The notes: a model not told the origin generated them from the sequence alone. 64,000 nucleotides of DNA from Burkholderia pyrrocinia (GCF_003330765.1 NZ_CP024904.1:920906-984905), one strand, 5' to 3'; positions 1 through 9,035 are shown, numbered from the stretch's first letter. Numbers and translations are program-made.

Positions 1-228
1 GTCGGGCCAGATCCACGTCGCGCCGAGATCGAACCGGTCGACGGGATTGTCCCGGCCTGGCGTGCCGTGGCTCGATGGTGCGGGCGCGGCAACGGACGCA
101 ATGCGTCCGCCGAGCGTCTCGCGTGCTTCGAAGAGCAGGGTGTCGCGCATGCCGCGCTGTTCCAGCAGGAACGCGGCGTACAGTCCGCTCAGCCCTGCGC
201 CGACGATGGCGATGCGTGGTGCCGGCAT
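1..228 (-). CDS. Flavin amine oxidase-type FAD oxidoreductase, partial
   Basis: Only the N-terminal 76 residues lie in the window; the gene runs off the left edge. The start at 228 is followed directly by a Rossmann FAD-binding motif (IAIVGAGLSGLYAA) and, about 30 residues later, an acidic 'LLFEARETLGGRI' segment. That is the dinucleotide-binding plus GGR pattern of flavin-containing monoamine oxidases and related amino-acid/polyamine oxidases. It overlaps the end of the cupin gene by 40 bases in another frame, so the two are likely co-transcribed. The substrate cannot be told from this fragment. Confidence 0.8.
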   Translation of the reverse strand, partial: MPAPRIAIVGAGLSGLYAAFLLEQRGMRDTLLFEARETLGGRIASVAAPAPSSHGTPGRDNPVDRFDLGATWIWPD

Positions 229-950
229 GGCGACGCTCCCGGTTCGAGGTGGGTCAGGTGGCCCGTTTTCAGGTAGACGGTCGCGCCGGATTCGCCGGCG
301 ACGATGTCCGGATACGCGCCGGCCGGAAGCCGCATCCACGCGCCGCGCGCATGAACGCGCCGGTTCGTTGCGAGCGTGCCGGTCAGCACGAACAGTTCGG
401 CGCCGTTCACGCCGCCGCCGAACAGCGGTTCGCCAGGAGCCACGCGCTGCAGCGTGACCGTTTCATGGGCGCTTTCGAACAGCGGGCATACGTGTCGACG
501 GTGCGTGCGATGCCATGTCGACGGTGCGCGCGTGTCCACGCGGGTCGGCTCGCTTTCGCACGACGCCATCTGCCGAAGCTTGACGAACAGGATGGCGCCG
601 TCGGCGCTCGACGGCCGATGGGATGAACCCGGCGGATTGCGCAGGTACCAACCAGCCGGATAGTGATGGCCGTCTTCCGAAAAGACGCCCGACAGGACCA
701 GGATTTCCTCGCCGCCGGGATGCACGTGATGTGGAAAGAACGCGCCGCGCGCATAGCGCACGACGCTCGTCGCACGCGCCTGTTCCCCGCCGGTCCGGTC
801 GAGCATCACACGTTCGACGCCCGCCTGCGGGGACGCGATCCACCGGTATTCGTCGGCGCACATGGCGACGCGGCGCGAAAAATCTGCGTTGACTATCATG
901 CTTGGGTCGCGCGCCGCGAGCGCGTGTTCCGGCTGGCCGGCATCGGTCAC
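189..950 (-). CDS. Two-cupin protein (ChrR-like cupin fold)
   Basis: A 253-residue soluble protein with two cupin-like halves. The first half carries 'FFPHHVHPGGEEILVLSG', a typical metal-binding cupin motif 1 (H, H, E) followed by a conserved Gly/Pro segment. The second half repeats the fold more weakly around 'GAELFVLTG'. This resembles the cupin domain of ChrR-type anti-sigma factors, but no zinc-binding anti-sigma N-terminal domain is visible, so an enzymatic or sensory cupin is just as possible. It is followed by an overlapping FAD oxidoreductase gene, which suggests a joint oxidative role (inference). Confidence 0.7.
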   Translation of the reverse strand: MTDAGQPEHALAARDPSMIVNADFSRRVAMCADEYRWIASPQAGVERVMLDRTGGEQARATSVVRYARGAFFPHHVHPGGEEILVLSGVFSEDGHHYPAGWYLRNPPGSSHRPSSADGAILFVKLRQMASCESEPTRVDTRAPSTWHRTHRRHVCPLFESAHETVTLQRVAPGEPLFGGGVNGAELFVLTGTLATNRRVHARGAWMRLPAGAYPDIVAGESGATVYLKTGHLTHLEPGASPCRHHASPSSAQG

Positions 951-978
951 GGCGGCGCGTCAGGTTCGTTGCGTCGCG

Positions 979-1260
979 TTATGCGGCTTGATAAACGCGC
1001 ACGTCGGGCGCGGCGTCGAGCAGCGGCTTGAGCGCGCCGACCACGTCCGTTTCGAACAGGTCGCTCGACAGATAGGCGAGCGCATTGGCCTCGCTGTCGA
1101 ACCCGTGCAGGACTTGCACGTCTTCGTCGCGCACCAGCAGTTCCTTCGACCGGGCGCCCGCAATCGTGTTGAGGAACGGTGCCTTGTACGCCTGATAAAC
1201 GCGCGCGGCGGCCGCCCGGTTGGTCGTCGCGACCTTGAGCGTGATTTGCAGATAGACCAT
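979..1260 (-). CDS. Small ABM/dimeric ferredoxin-fold protein
   Basis: A 93-residue cytosolic protein starting at the ATG at 1260, chosen because an AAGGAG ribosome-binding site lies just upstream. An open frame continues much further upstream but lacks a credible start there. The pattern of a beta strand (VYLQITLKV), an amphipathic helix, and then strand segments 'KELLVRDEDVQVLHGFDSE' resembles the antibiotic-biosynthesis monooxygenase-like dimeric alpha/beta barrel. Function unknown. It is about 30 bases upstream of the cupin gene on the same strand and may head that small operon. Confidence 0.65.
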   Translation of the reverse strand: MVYLQITLKVATTNRAAAARVYQAYKAPFLNTIAGARSKELLVRDEDVQVLHGFDSEANALAYLSSDLFETDVVGALKPLLDAAPDVRVYQAA

Positions 1261-1449
1261 TTGAATCTCCTTGTTCGGCGAGCGGGCCCGCGATCGCCGA
1301 CATGGCATAAATCGCGGCTCCGGCGTCGGTTCGTCACGTGCGGCGATGCCGCAACGTGGATGCCATTTTTCGGCACGACGCAGCGGCCCGACAAGCGAGA
1401 TTAAGTGTCCCCTGCGCAAAGAAAATGTTTGTCGCGGCGAGTTGACGCA

Positions 1450-1596
1450 TGCGACTCGGGGGGCGATCGTTGCCGCATCGAGCATGTGGCACGCGCGGCA
1501 GGTCTGCTCGCTGGCCGACGTTGCGGCGCGGCCGGGCAGCGCGACTGCCGCGAGCGTGAGCGCGTTCACGCGCCGGGACGGTGACGCGCCGTGCAT
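1450..1596 (-). pseudogene. Possible c-type cytochrome N-terminal remnant
   Basis: Reading from the ATG at 1596 (GGGAG about 8 bases upstream) gives a hydrophobic signal-peptide-like stretch and then 'EQTCRACHMLDAA', a CxxCH haem-binding motif in a context typical of small cytochromes c. After about 48 residues the similarity to any cytochrome ends, and the frame runs on through low-information sequence into the 979-1260 gene. I read it as the remnant of a truncated cytochrome gene. A chance open frame in GC-rich DNA is the main alternative. Confidence 0.35.
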
Positions 1597-1627
1597 GCGG
1601 GGATGTCTCCCAGCGATGTCCGATCGC

Positions 1628-1663
1628 GCGTGAAGTTGGTACGATCGCGCGTATCGTTCACGC
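1628..1663 (+). promoter_or_regulatory. Nested dyad upstream of the CidA/LrgA gene
   Basis: GCGTGAA (1628-1634) is repeated inverted as TTCACGC (1657-1663), and inside it ACGAT (1641-1645) faces ATCGT (1653-1657). The dyad sits 65 bases before the CidA/LrgA start. A regulator site is plausible, but no LysR-type CidR gene is adjacent. Apart from this and the cytochrome-like remnant I see nothing else in 1261-1728. Confidence 0.3.
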
Positions 1664-1728
1664 TGGCGCCGCACGCCGCCGGCTTATCGGCCGCGCGGCA
1701 TCGCGGTCATGTTCGGGAGAAGCGCTTC

Positions 1729-2100
1729 ATGCTGCAGGCGTTCGCGGTCTTGCTGACTTTCCAGTGTCTCGGGGAAGGCGTGTCCTACCTGTTCGGCCTG
1801 CCGGTGCCGGGCCCCGTGATCGGCATGCTGCTGCTGTTCGGCTTCGTGATGCTGCGCCCGCAGGTGGCCGACGCGATCGAGCCGACCGCGCTCGAACTGC
1901 TGCGCCACCTGTCGCTGCTGTTCGTGCCGGCCGGCGTCGGCATCATGGTGTCGGCCGACCGCGTGCGCGGCGACGCGGTCGCGGTCGTCGTCGCGCTGGC
2001 CGTGAGCACCACGCTCGCGATCGCCGTGACGGCGCTCGTCACGCGCGCGCTGCTGCGCCGCCAGCGGCGTGCCGGCGGCACGGCCGAGGGCACGCAATGA
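1729..2100 (+). CDS. CidA/LrgA family holin-like membrane protein
   Basis: A 123-residue integral membrane protein with four predicted helices and the family signature 'LPVPGPVIGMLLLF' followed by 'LLRHLSLLFVPAGVGIM'. This family works with LrgB-like partners to control murein hydrolase export, cell lysis or pyruvate-linked transport in the inner membrane. The ATG at 1729 follows GGGAGAAG, and an upstream in-frame extension is not hydrophobic and is rejected. The stop codon overlaps the LrgB start by four bases (ATGA), the usual arrangement for the pair. Confidence 0.9.
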   Translation: MLQAFAVLLTFQCLGEGVSYLFGLPVPGPVIGMLLLFGFVMLRPQVADAIEPTALELLRHLSLLFVPAGVGIMVSADRVRGDAVAVVVALAVSTTLAIAVTALVTRALLRRQRRAGGTAEGTQ

Positions 2101-2831
2101 CGGCCTTTCCGAAACTCGGCGCGATCTGGGTCTATCTCGCCGCGAGCCCGTTGCTGGGCCTGACCATCACGCTGGTCGCGTATCTGTTCGCGCAGGCCGT
2201 TTATGCGCGGGCGCGCTTCAATCCGCTCGCGAATCCCGTGCTGATCGCGGTCGCGGTGATCGTCGTGCTGCTGACGATCACGCATACGCCGTATCCGACC
2301 TATTTCGAAGGTGCGCAGTTCGTCCACTTCCTGCTTGGCCCCGCGACCGTCGCGCTGGCGTTGCCGCTGTACCGCCAGTGGTCGAAGCTGCGGCGCACCG
2401 CGCTGCCGCTGCTCGTCGGGCTGCTCGCCGGCTCGCTGACCGCGATCGTGTCGGCGGTCGGCATCGCCGCGCTGTTCGGCGCGTCGCACCAGACGATCGC
2501 GTCGCTCGCGCCGAAATCCGCGACGACGCCGATCGCGATGGCCGTCGCCGCCGAGATCGGCGGCATTCCGTCGCTCACCGCCGTGCTCGTGATCTCGACC
2601 GGGATCTTCGGCGCCGTGTGCGCGCGCGGGATCCTCAACGTGCTGCGTGTCGAGGAACCGGCCGTGCGCGGGTTCGCGCTCGGCGTCGCGTCGCACGGGA
2701 TCGGCACCGCGCGCGCGTTCCAGGTCAGCGAGGAGGCCGGCGCGTTCGCCGGGCTCGGGATGGGGCTGAACGGCGTGCTGACCGCATTCGTCGTGCCGAT
2801 CCTGCTGCCGATGCTGTCGCGCTGGGTCTGA
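2097..2831 (+). CDS. lrgB: LrgB family membrane protein
   Basis: A 244-residue membrane protein with multiple transmembrane segments, matching the LrgB/CidB/YohK family in length. The hallmark 'APKSATTPIAMAVAAEIGGIPSLTAVLVI' region (written here only as a landmark, nt about 2509-2597) and the C-terminal 'SHGIGTARAFQ' motif are both present. It is translationally coupled to the preceding CidA/LrgA gene by an ATGA overlap. It probably forms an inner-membrane complex with that partner which affects autolysis or small-molecule export. Confidence 0.93.
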   Translation: MTAFPKLGAIWVYLAASPLLGLTITLVAYLFAQAVYARARFNPLANPVLIAVAVIVVLLTITHTPYPTYFEGAQFVHFLLGPATVALALPLYRQWSKLRRTALPLLVGLLAGSLTAIVSAVGIAALFGASHQTIASLAPKSATTPIAMAVAAEIGGIPSLTAVLVISTGIFGAVCARGILNVLRVEEPAVRGFALGVASHGIGTARAFQVSEEAGAFAGLGMGLNGVLTAFVVPILLPMLSRWV

Positions 2832-3057
2832 GCGCCGGCCGGCCCGGGGTTATCGGTTTCCCTGATGGCGCGGACGATGTGCCGAAATGACGGCACGCCC
2901 GGTGCGAACGTATGGCTGCCGTTATCGGGAGAATTCAGGAACGCACAGGGACATTTGCACAATGATCGGCTAACGTTGCATCGGCGCCGTTGTCGCAAGC
3001 CGTCGCGTGTGCACCGGTGTCCGACCCACAACCAACAATCGACAAGGAGATCCGGCC

Positions 3058-3363
3058 ATGAAGAAGTCTCGCGTGGTTTCGGTGGCAGTAGCAGTAACGG
3101 CGTCGTTCGGTCTGCTGTTGACCGCCGCGCCGGCGGCCTATGCGCAGGATCCGGCGTCCATGCCGAGTCAGAAGCAGGTCGACAAGGCGCAGAAGAAGGC
3201 GGCGCGCAAGGCGGCCCGGGCGCGGCACGCGTCGGACCTGAAGGCGATCGGCACCGGCAGCGGCTACCGGCTGACCAACGACCAGAGCAACTATCCGCAG
3301 AACGCCACGCAGAAGGCGCCCGCGACGAAGGCGGCGCCCGCCGCGCCGGCTTCCGGGCAGTAA
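3058..3363 (+). CDS. Small secreted hypothetical protein
   Basis: A 101-residue protein with a clear Sec signal peptide (KK followed by a hydrophobic core and cleavage after AYA, about residue 29). The mature part is short and strongly basic in the middle (repeated K/A/R), with a Gly/Tyr/Asn/Pro-rich tail. AAGGAG precedes the ATG at 3058. I do not recognise a domain. Such small lysine-rich periplasmic proteins are common in Burkholderia and of unknown function. A strong hairpin follows the gene. Confidence 0.7.
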   Translation: MKKSRVVSVAVAVTASFGLLLTAAPAAYAQDPASMPSQKQVDKAQKKAARKAARARHASDLKAIGTGSGYRLTNDQSNYPQNATQKAPATKAAPAAPASGQ

Positions 3364-3384
3364 CGGCCGGCGCCCGTGCACAGG

Positions 3385-3417
3385 GCAAACGGCGCCGGAT
3401 CGACCGGCGCCGTTTGC
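3385..3417. terminator. Bidirectional hairpin terminator
   Basis: A perfect 14-base-pair stem (GCAAACGGCGCCGG against its complement) with a five-base ATCGA loop. It lies between the convergent small secreted protein gene and wrbA. There is no long T run on either side, but position and strength fit a terminator for both. Confidence 0.75.
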
Positions 3418-3445
3418 TCGTGTGCCGGGCCGCGAAGCCGACGCG

Positions 3446-4048
3446 TTACGACGCGAGCTTGCGCGCGAGTTCCGCGACGTGCTTGCCCTGGTAGCGGGCG
3501 ATCTCGAGCTCGTTCGCGCTCGGCTGGCGGCTGCCGTCCGCGCCCGCGAGCGTGGTCGCGCCGTACGGCGTGCCGCCGGTGATTTCGTTCATGTTGACGA
3601 GCCCGCTGCACGCATACGGCACACCCACGATCACCATCCCCTGGTGCAGCAGCGTCGTGTGGAACGACGTGATCGTCGTTTCCTGGCCGCCGTGCTGCGT
3701 GCCGGTCGATGCGAACACGCTGCCGATCTTGCCGACCAGCGCGCCCTTCATCCACAGGGCGCCCGTCTGGTCGAGGAACGTGCGCATCTGGCCGGCCATG
3801 TTGCCGAAGCGGGTCGGCGTGCCGAAGATGATCGCATCGTAGTCGGCGAGTTCGTCCACCGTGGCGACCGGCGCGGCCTGGTCGACCTTCACGCCGATCG
3901 CTTTGGCCTGGTCGACGGGAATCGTTTCCGGCACGCGCTTGAGCGTGACCTCGACGCCGGGCACTGATTTCGCGCCTTCCGCGATGTGCTGCGCCATCGT
4001 TTCGACGTGCCCGTAGGACGAGTAGTAAAGGACGAGTACCTTGGCCAT
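3446..4048 (-). CDS. wrbA: NAD(P)H:quinone oxidoreductase WrbA
   Basis: A 200-residue flavodoxin-fold FMN enzyme that reduces quinones by two electrons in the cytosol and is linked to oxidative stress. The FMN phosphate loop 'SSYGHVE' is at residues 10-16, 'GTPTRFGNM' at 76-84, and the WrbA-specific 'TGTQHGGQE' at 115-123. Length is standard for type IV NQO. GGAG precedes the ATG. It follows the pirin gene on the same strand, but a strong intrinsic terminator separates them, so it is likely transcribed mainly on its own. Confidence 0.97.
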   Translation of the reverse strand: MAKVLVLYYSSYGHVETMAQHIAEGAKSVPGVEVTLKRVPETIPVDQAKAIGVKVDQAAPVATVDELADYDAIIFGTPTRFGNMAGQMRTFLDQTGALWMKGALVGKIGSVFASTGTQHGGQETTITSFHTTLLHQGMVIVGVPYACSGLVNMNEITGGTPYGATTLAGADGSRQPSANELEIARYQGKHVAELARKLAS

Positions 4049-4065
4049 GTTGCGAATCTCCGATT

Positions 4066-4092
4066 AAAAGGGCCCCGCCTTTGGCGGGGCCC
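4066..4092 (-). terminator. Intrinsic terminator after the pirin gene
   Basis: On the minus strand a 10-base-pair perfect stem (GGGCCCCGCC / GGCGGGGCCC) with an AAA loop is followed by TTTTAAT, a canonical rho-independent terminator. A second perfect 10-bp hairpin (4099-4108 with 4114-4123) spans the pirin stop codon just before it. Confidence 0.88.
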
Positions 4093-4109
4093 GGTTTCCC
4101 GAGTGGGCG

Positions 4110-4835
<726 letters not shown>

Positions 4836-4901
4836 GATTTTTGTCCTTGATGTCGCCGGACCTCGAAAGTGGGCCCGGCCGTTCGTTGAGATGAATCTTA
4901 G

Positions 4902-4940
4902 GTCAATCGATTTGACAAATAAATGGCTGCAGCGATAATG
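4902..4940 (+). promoter_or_regulatory. Sigma70-like promoter with overlapping LysR-type dyad
   Basis: TTGACA (4912-4917), a 16-base spacer and GATAAT (4934-4939) form a near-consensus promoter for the LysR gene, whose start lies 24 bases downstream. A palindrome GTCAA-TCGAT-TTGAC (4902-4916) overlaps the -35 box in the pirin-LysR divergent region. It is a plausible site for autorepression and for control of the pirin gene. Confidence 0.65.
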
Positions 4941-4963
4941 ACTGTCGCTATGGAGTGGACAAT

Positions 4964-5881
4964 ATGGAACTCAACGATCTGAGGATCTTCGTCGCGACGG
5001 TCGACGCGGGCAGCTTCACGGCGGCGGCCGACCAGCTGATGCTGTCCAAGCAGTTCGTCAGCCGGCGCACGATGGCGCTGGAGGCGTCGCTCGGCGTGCG
5101 GCTTCTGCACCGCAACACGCGCAATCTCGCGGTGACCGAATCGGGGCAGGAGTTTTATGCGCGGGCGCAGCGGATCCTCGCCGAGATCGCCGACGCCGAG
5201 CAGGCGATGTCGGTGCGCAGCACCGAGTTGCACGGGTCGCTGAAGATCAGCGCGCCGCTGTCCTTCGGGATCACGCATGTGTCGCCGCTGATCGCCGCAT
5301 TCCTGTCCGCGCACCCGGCCGTGCGGCTGAACCTGGACCTGACCGACCGTCGCGTCGACTTGATCGGCGAGGGTTTCGATCTGGTGCTGCGGATCGGCTC
5401 GCTCGAGGATTCGACGCTGATCGCGCGCCCGCTCGGCGCATGGCGGATGATCGCGTGCGCGAGCCCCGCCTATCTGAAGCGGCAGGGCACACCCGACACG
5501 CCGGCCGATCTCGCCGGCCACACGTGCCTGCTGTACGGGCGCGAGCGGCGCGTCGGCTGGGAATTCCGCGTCGATGGCGCGGCGCGCACGTTCGACGTGC
5601 AAGGGCCGCTCGTCGCGAACAACGGCGAAGTCGTGCGCGACGCGGCGATCGCGGGGCTCGGCATCGCGCTGCTGCCGCATTTCATCGTCGGCGCGGCGCT
5701 CGACAGCGGCGCGCTCGTGCCGGTGCTCGATGCGTATGCGCCGTCGCCGATCACGCTCAATGCGGTGTTTCCGCAGCACCGGGAAGGGTTCGTCACGCTG
5801 CGCACGTTCATCGGGTTTCTCGCGGAGCGGCTCGGGGAGGCTGCGCCGACGGGGAAGAGCGGGGCGGGCAGGCGGCGCTAG
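4964..5881 (+). CDS. LysR family transcriptional regulator
   Basis: A 305-residue LysR protein. The winged helix-turn-helix covers about residues 1-60, then comes a linker helix and an effector-binding domain that starts at 'GSLKISAPLSFG'. This is the CrgA-like subgroup often found divergent from pirin or quinone reductase genes. The ATG at 4964 is preferred over the GTG at 4955 because GGAG lies eight bases before it and family members begin 'MxLNDLRIF'. It probably regulates itself and the divergent pirin gene in response to an electrophile or quinone (inference). Confidence 0.92.
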   Translation: MELNDLRIFVATVDAGSFTAAADQLMLSKQFVSRRTMALEASLGVRLLHRNTRNLAVTESGQEFYARAQRILAEIADAEQAMSVRSTELHGSLKISAPLSFGITHVSPLIAAFLSAHPAVRLNLDLTDRRVDLIGEGFDLVLRIGSLEDSTLIARPLGAWRMIACASPAYLKRQGTPDTPADLAGHTCLLYGRERRVGWEFRVDGAARTFDVQGPLVANNGEVVRDAAIAGLGIALLPHFIVGAALDSGALVPVLDAYAPSPITLNAVFPQHREGFVTLRTFIGFLAERLGEAAPTGKSGAGRRR

Positions 5882-5910
5882 CGGGCGGGTGTGCGGTGAA
5901 TAGGGGCGAC

Positions 5911-5989
5911 ATTCTCCGCAAATTTTGCGGAGAATATTGGGCCGTGCGGAGAATAGATGGGATAATCTCCGCATCATGAGCGGAGATTA
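5911..5989 (+). promoter_or_regulatory. Palindrome array over the fic promoter and start codon
   Basis: Five copies of the core GCGGAGA/TCTCCGC occur within 79 bases. Two of them form a perfect 25-base palindrome, ATTCTCCGCAAA-T-TTTGCGGAGAAT (5911-5935). A single copy stands at 5945-5952. The last two form a perfect 10-bp inverted repeat, TAATCTCCGC and GCGGAGATTA (5963-5972 and 5980-5989), around a 7-base spacer holding the fic ATG. The arrangement suggests a multi-site operator or an RNA hairpin that hides the start codon. No clear Shine-Dalgarno sequence is present. Confidence 0.75.
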
Positions 5990-7097
5990 CACCTTCATCT
6001 GGGAGTCGGCCGACTGGCCTGCATGGCGTTTCGACCTCCCGGCACTCGCCACGTCACTCGCCGACGTCAGCCGTGCGCAAGGCAGGCTGGTCGGGCGATT
6101 GGCGGATATCGGCCTTGCGTTGCGCGATGAGGCCAGCCTCGCCGCGTTGACGGAGGACGTCGTGAAGACCAGCGCCATCGAGGGCGAAAACCTCAACGTC
6201 GCATCGGTCCGATCGTCGATTGCGCGCCGGCTCGGGGTCGATATCGGCGCGCTGGCGCCGGTCGATCGTCACGTCGAGGGCGTGGTCGAAATGGTGCTGG
6301 ACGCGACGACCCATTCGCCGGCACCGGTGACCGAAGCCCGTCTGTTCGGGTGGCATGCAGCCCTTTTTCCGACCGGGTATTCGGGGATGTCGCGGATCAC
6401 GGTCGGCGAATGGCGGTCGGATGCGAGCGGGCCGATGCAGGTCGTATCCGGGCCGATTGGCCGGCAGCGTGTGCATTTCGAAGCACCGCCCGCCGCGCGC
6501 CTGCCCGACGAGACCGGGCGCTTTCTTGCGTGGTTCAATGCCACGCCGGTTGAGCCTTTGCTGATCCGGGCCGGCCTGGCCCACCTCTGGTTCGTCACGC
6601 TTCACCCGTTCGACGACGGTAACGGCCGTATCGCGCGGGCGCTCGGGGATCTCGTCCTGGCACGCGCCGATCAGAGCCCGCAGCGCTTCTATAGCCTGTC
6701 GGCGCAAATCCAGCGTGAGCGCAACGCGTATTACGACGTGCTGGAGCGGACGCAGCGCGGGTCGCTCGACGTCACGGAATGGCTCGCGTGGTTTCTGAAC
6801 GCACTGGACAGAGCCATCGATCACGCGCACACGACGCTCGATGCGGTCCTGGTCAAGGCGCGCTTCTGGCAGCGATTTGCCGGCTTCGCAATGAACGAAC
6901 GGCAGGTCAAGGTCATGAATCGCTTGCTCGACGGCTTCGAAGGGAAGCTGACGACCACCAAGTGGGCGGCCCTCGCGAAGTGCTCGCAAGACACGGCGCT
7001 GCGTGACATCACGGAACTCGTCACGCATGGTGTGCTGCGTCGCTCGGTGTCGGGCGGCCGGAGCACGAGTTACGAACGGGTGCCGTTCGACGGCTGA
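5976..7097 (+). CDS. Fic family AMP-transferase with DUF4172-type N-terminus
   Basis: A 373-residue Fic protein. The N-terminal segment 'YTFIWESADWPAWRF' is the DUF4172 signature. The autoinhibitory motif T65-S-A-I-E69-G70 is N-terminal to the Fic core (class II arrangement). The catalytic motif HPFDDGNGR (210-218) is complete, so AMPylation activity is expected after relief of inhibition. The last 90 residues look like a winged helix-turn-helix ('TTTKWAALAKCSQDTALRDITEL'), suggesting direct DNA binding. The gene stands alone and is preceded by repeated palindromes that this wHTH could recognise (inference). The target protein is unknown. Confidence 0.93.
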   Translation: MSGDYTFIWESADWPAWRFDLPALATSLADVSRAQGRLVGRLADIGLALRDEASLAALTEDVVKTSAIEGENLNVASVRSSIARRLGVDIGALAPVDRHVEGVVEMVLDATTHSPAPVTEARLFGWHAALFPTGYSGMSRITVGEWRSDASGPMQVVSGPIGRQRVHFEAPPAARLPDETGRFLAWFNATPVEPLLIRAGLAHLWFVTLHPFDDGNGRIARALGDLVLARADQSPQRFYSLSAQIQRERNAYYDVLERTQRGSLDVTEWLAWFLNALDRAIDHAHTTLDAVLVKARFWQRFAGFAMNERQVKVMNRLLDGFEGKLTTTKWAALAKCSQDTALRDITELVTHGVLRRSVSGGRSTSYERVPFDG

Positions 7098-7333
7098 CGC
7101 CTGCGCGCGCTATAACCGGCTTGCGCCGACCGCGACGGATTCCCGTCGTGGCTTCTCGTCGATCGCCCCCGCTCCGCCTCGGCCGCGCGCCGCTGGCCCA
7201 AGCGATTGCCCGCGTCTGGCACTATCCCGCGTCTTTTTGGCTTCGAATACTGGGTTCGACGCTTTCGCGCGACGTGTTGCCGCCGCGCTTCTGCACCGCC
7301 GTTCCGCACGAACCCGCTTTCGAGGAGACACGC

Positions 7334-7528
7334 ATGCTCAGGTACCTGATCGGCATCGGTATTCCCTATTTCGGCGTGCTGGGCCTGCTGCCGTGGGTGG
7401 CCGCGCAAGACCGCTTCGTGCTGGGCGTGCCGTTCGTCTTCATGTGGATCTTCGCGTGGTTCGTGCTGACTTCCGGCTGCCTGCTCGCCTGCTGGATGCT
7501 GTTCGACCGCCGCGCGAGCGGCGCGTAG
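7334..7528 (+). CDS. DUF3311 small membrane protein
   Basis: A 64-residue protein with two transmembrane helices, typical of the DUF3311 family encoded just before SSS symporters of the YhjB/panF-like type. The ATG at 7334 is chosen because GAGGAG precedes it by six bases; the longer frame upstream is not membrane-like. It lies 76 bases before the symporter gene and is presumably an accessory subunit of it in the inner membrane. Confidence 0.85.
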   Translation: MLRYLIGIGIPYFGVLGLLPWVAAQDRFVLGVPFVFMWIFAWFVLTSGCLLACWMLFDRRASGA

Positions 7529-7604
7529 CCGGCGCTGCCCCGCGGACCGCCGGCCGCGCAGGTTCCGGCGAACCTTTCGTTACCGTCCTTCCGCAGAGGT
7601 GCGC

Positions 7605-8999
7605 ATGTCAACGGTCGTCTTCGCCGCGCTGATCGCGCTGTCGCTGTACCTCGCCATCCGCTCGCGTCGCGGGCACGGCAAGCAGAGCGTGCATGATTTC
7701 TTCGTCGCGTCGGGCCAGTTCGGCACCGCGCTGCTGTTCTTCCTGACCGCCGGCGAGATCTACAGCATCGGCACGATGGTCGGCTTCCCCGGCGGCATCT
7801 ACGCGAAAGGCCCGACCTACGGCATCTGGTTTCTCGGCTACATCCTGCTCGCCTATCCGATCGGGTATTTCATCGGCCCGAAGATCTGGGAAGCCGGCCG
7901 CCGCCATCGCGCGATCACGCTCGCCGACCTGTTCAAGGGACACTACGGCAGCCGCGGGCTCGAGCTCGTCGTCGCGTTTGCGTCGATCGTGTTCCTGATC
8001 CCGTGGGGGCAGATGCAGTTCACGGGCCTGGCCTCCGCGCTCAAGGGGCTCGGCTGGCACGTCGAGCCGCTCTACCTGATCCTCATGTGCGCGGCGCTCG
8101 CGTTCACCTACATCGCGATCTCCGGCGTGCGCGCATCCGCTTACATCGCCATCCTGAAGGACATCCTGATGCTGCTCGCGATCGTCGTGACGGGCGTTGC
8201 CGTCGCGTGGAAGGTCGGCGGCGTGCATCCGGTGTTCGCGGCGGCGAGCCAGCAGGTCAGCAACACGATGACCGCGACGCAGTTGCGCTTTTCGATGAGC
8301 ACGATGTTTTACCAGTCGCTCGGCTTCTACATCATGCCGTTCGCCGTGCAGGGCTTCTTTACCGCGCGCGGGCCGAACACGATCCGCCGCACGCAGATTG
8401 CGATGCCGATCTACATGCTGATGTATCCGTTCCTCGTGATCGCGTCGTACTACGCGATCAGCGCGAACCTGAAGCTCGCGTCGCCGAACGATGCGTTCTT
8501 TGCCGCCGTCGTGCACCTGCTTCCCGGCTGGCTGATCGGCCTGGTCGCGGCCGGCGCCGCGCTGTCGGGGCTGCTCGTGCTCGCGGGCATCTGCCTCGCG
8601 ATCGGGCCGATCGTCACGCGCAACCTGATGCCGAACCTGCCCGAGACGCGCCAGAAACGCGCGGCGAAATACGTGATCGTCGGCTACCTGCTGCTGTCGA
8701 TCACGACCACGATGCTGGCGCCGAACCTGATGCTGACGCTGATCAACACGACGTTCTACGGCGTCACGCAGTTCCTGCCCGGCGTGCTGATCCTGCTCGC
8801 GCAGCGCCGCGTGCGGCCTGTCGCGGTGGCGGCGGGGATGCTGTGCGGGCAGGTGCTCGCGATGCTGTTCTATCTGCTGCACGTCGATTTCGGCGGGATC
8901 AATCTCGGCCTCGTGTGTCTCGTCATCAACGTGCTCGTCGTCGCGGTCGTGCACGGCATGCTGCGCGGGCGCCCGGTCAAGCACTATGCCGTCTCGTGA
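7605..8999 (+). CDS. SSS family sodium:solute symporter
   Basis: A 464-residue inner-membrane transporter with about 13 transmembrane segments and the N-terminal 'DFFVASGQFGT...AGEIYS' region characteristic of solute:sodium symporters (TC 2.A.21). AGAGG lies five bases before the ATG. It follows the DUF3311 partner and precedes an amidohydrolase and a CobW-type GTPase, so it probably imports the amidohydrolase substrate or its product. The exact substrate cannot be deduced. Confidence 0.92.
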   Translation: MSTVVFAALIALSLYLAIRSRRGHGKQSVHDFFVASGQFGTALLFFLTAGEIYSIGTMVGFPGGIYAKGPTYGIWFLGYILLAYPIGYFIGPKIWEAGRRHRAITLADLFKGHYGSRGLELVVAFASIVFLIPWGQMQFTGLASALKGLGWHVEPLYLILMCAALAFTYIAISGVRASAYIAILKDILMLLAIVVTGVAVAWKVGGVHPVFAAASQQVSNTMTATQLRFSMSTMFYQSLGFYIMPFAVQGFFTARGPNTIRRTQIAMPIYMLMYPFLVIASYYAISANLKLASPNDAFFAAVVHLLPGWLIGLVAAGAALSGLLVLAGICLAIGPIVTRNLMPNLPETRQKRAAKYVIVGYLLLSITTTMLAPNLMLTLINTTFYGVTQFLPGVLILLAQRRVRPVAVAAGMLCGQVLAMLFYLLHVDFGGINLGLVCLVINVLVVAVVHGMLRGRPVKHYAVS

Positions 9000-9035
9000 T
9001 GCATCGGCGAGGCGCAGCACGGAGGGAATCCAGTC

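Noticed and set aside
979..1674. A single 231-residue fusion of the cytochrome-like segment and the ABM-like protein
   Set aside because: The middle part has no structure, and a strong ribosome site directly precedes the ABM-like ATG at 1260.
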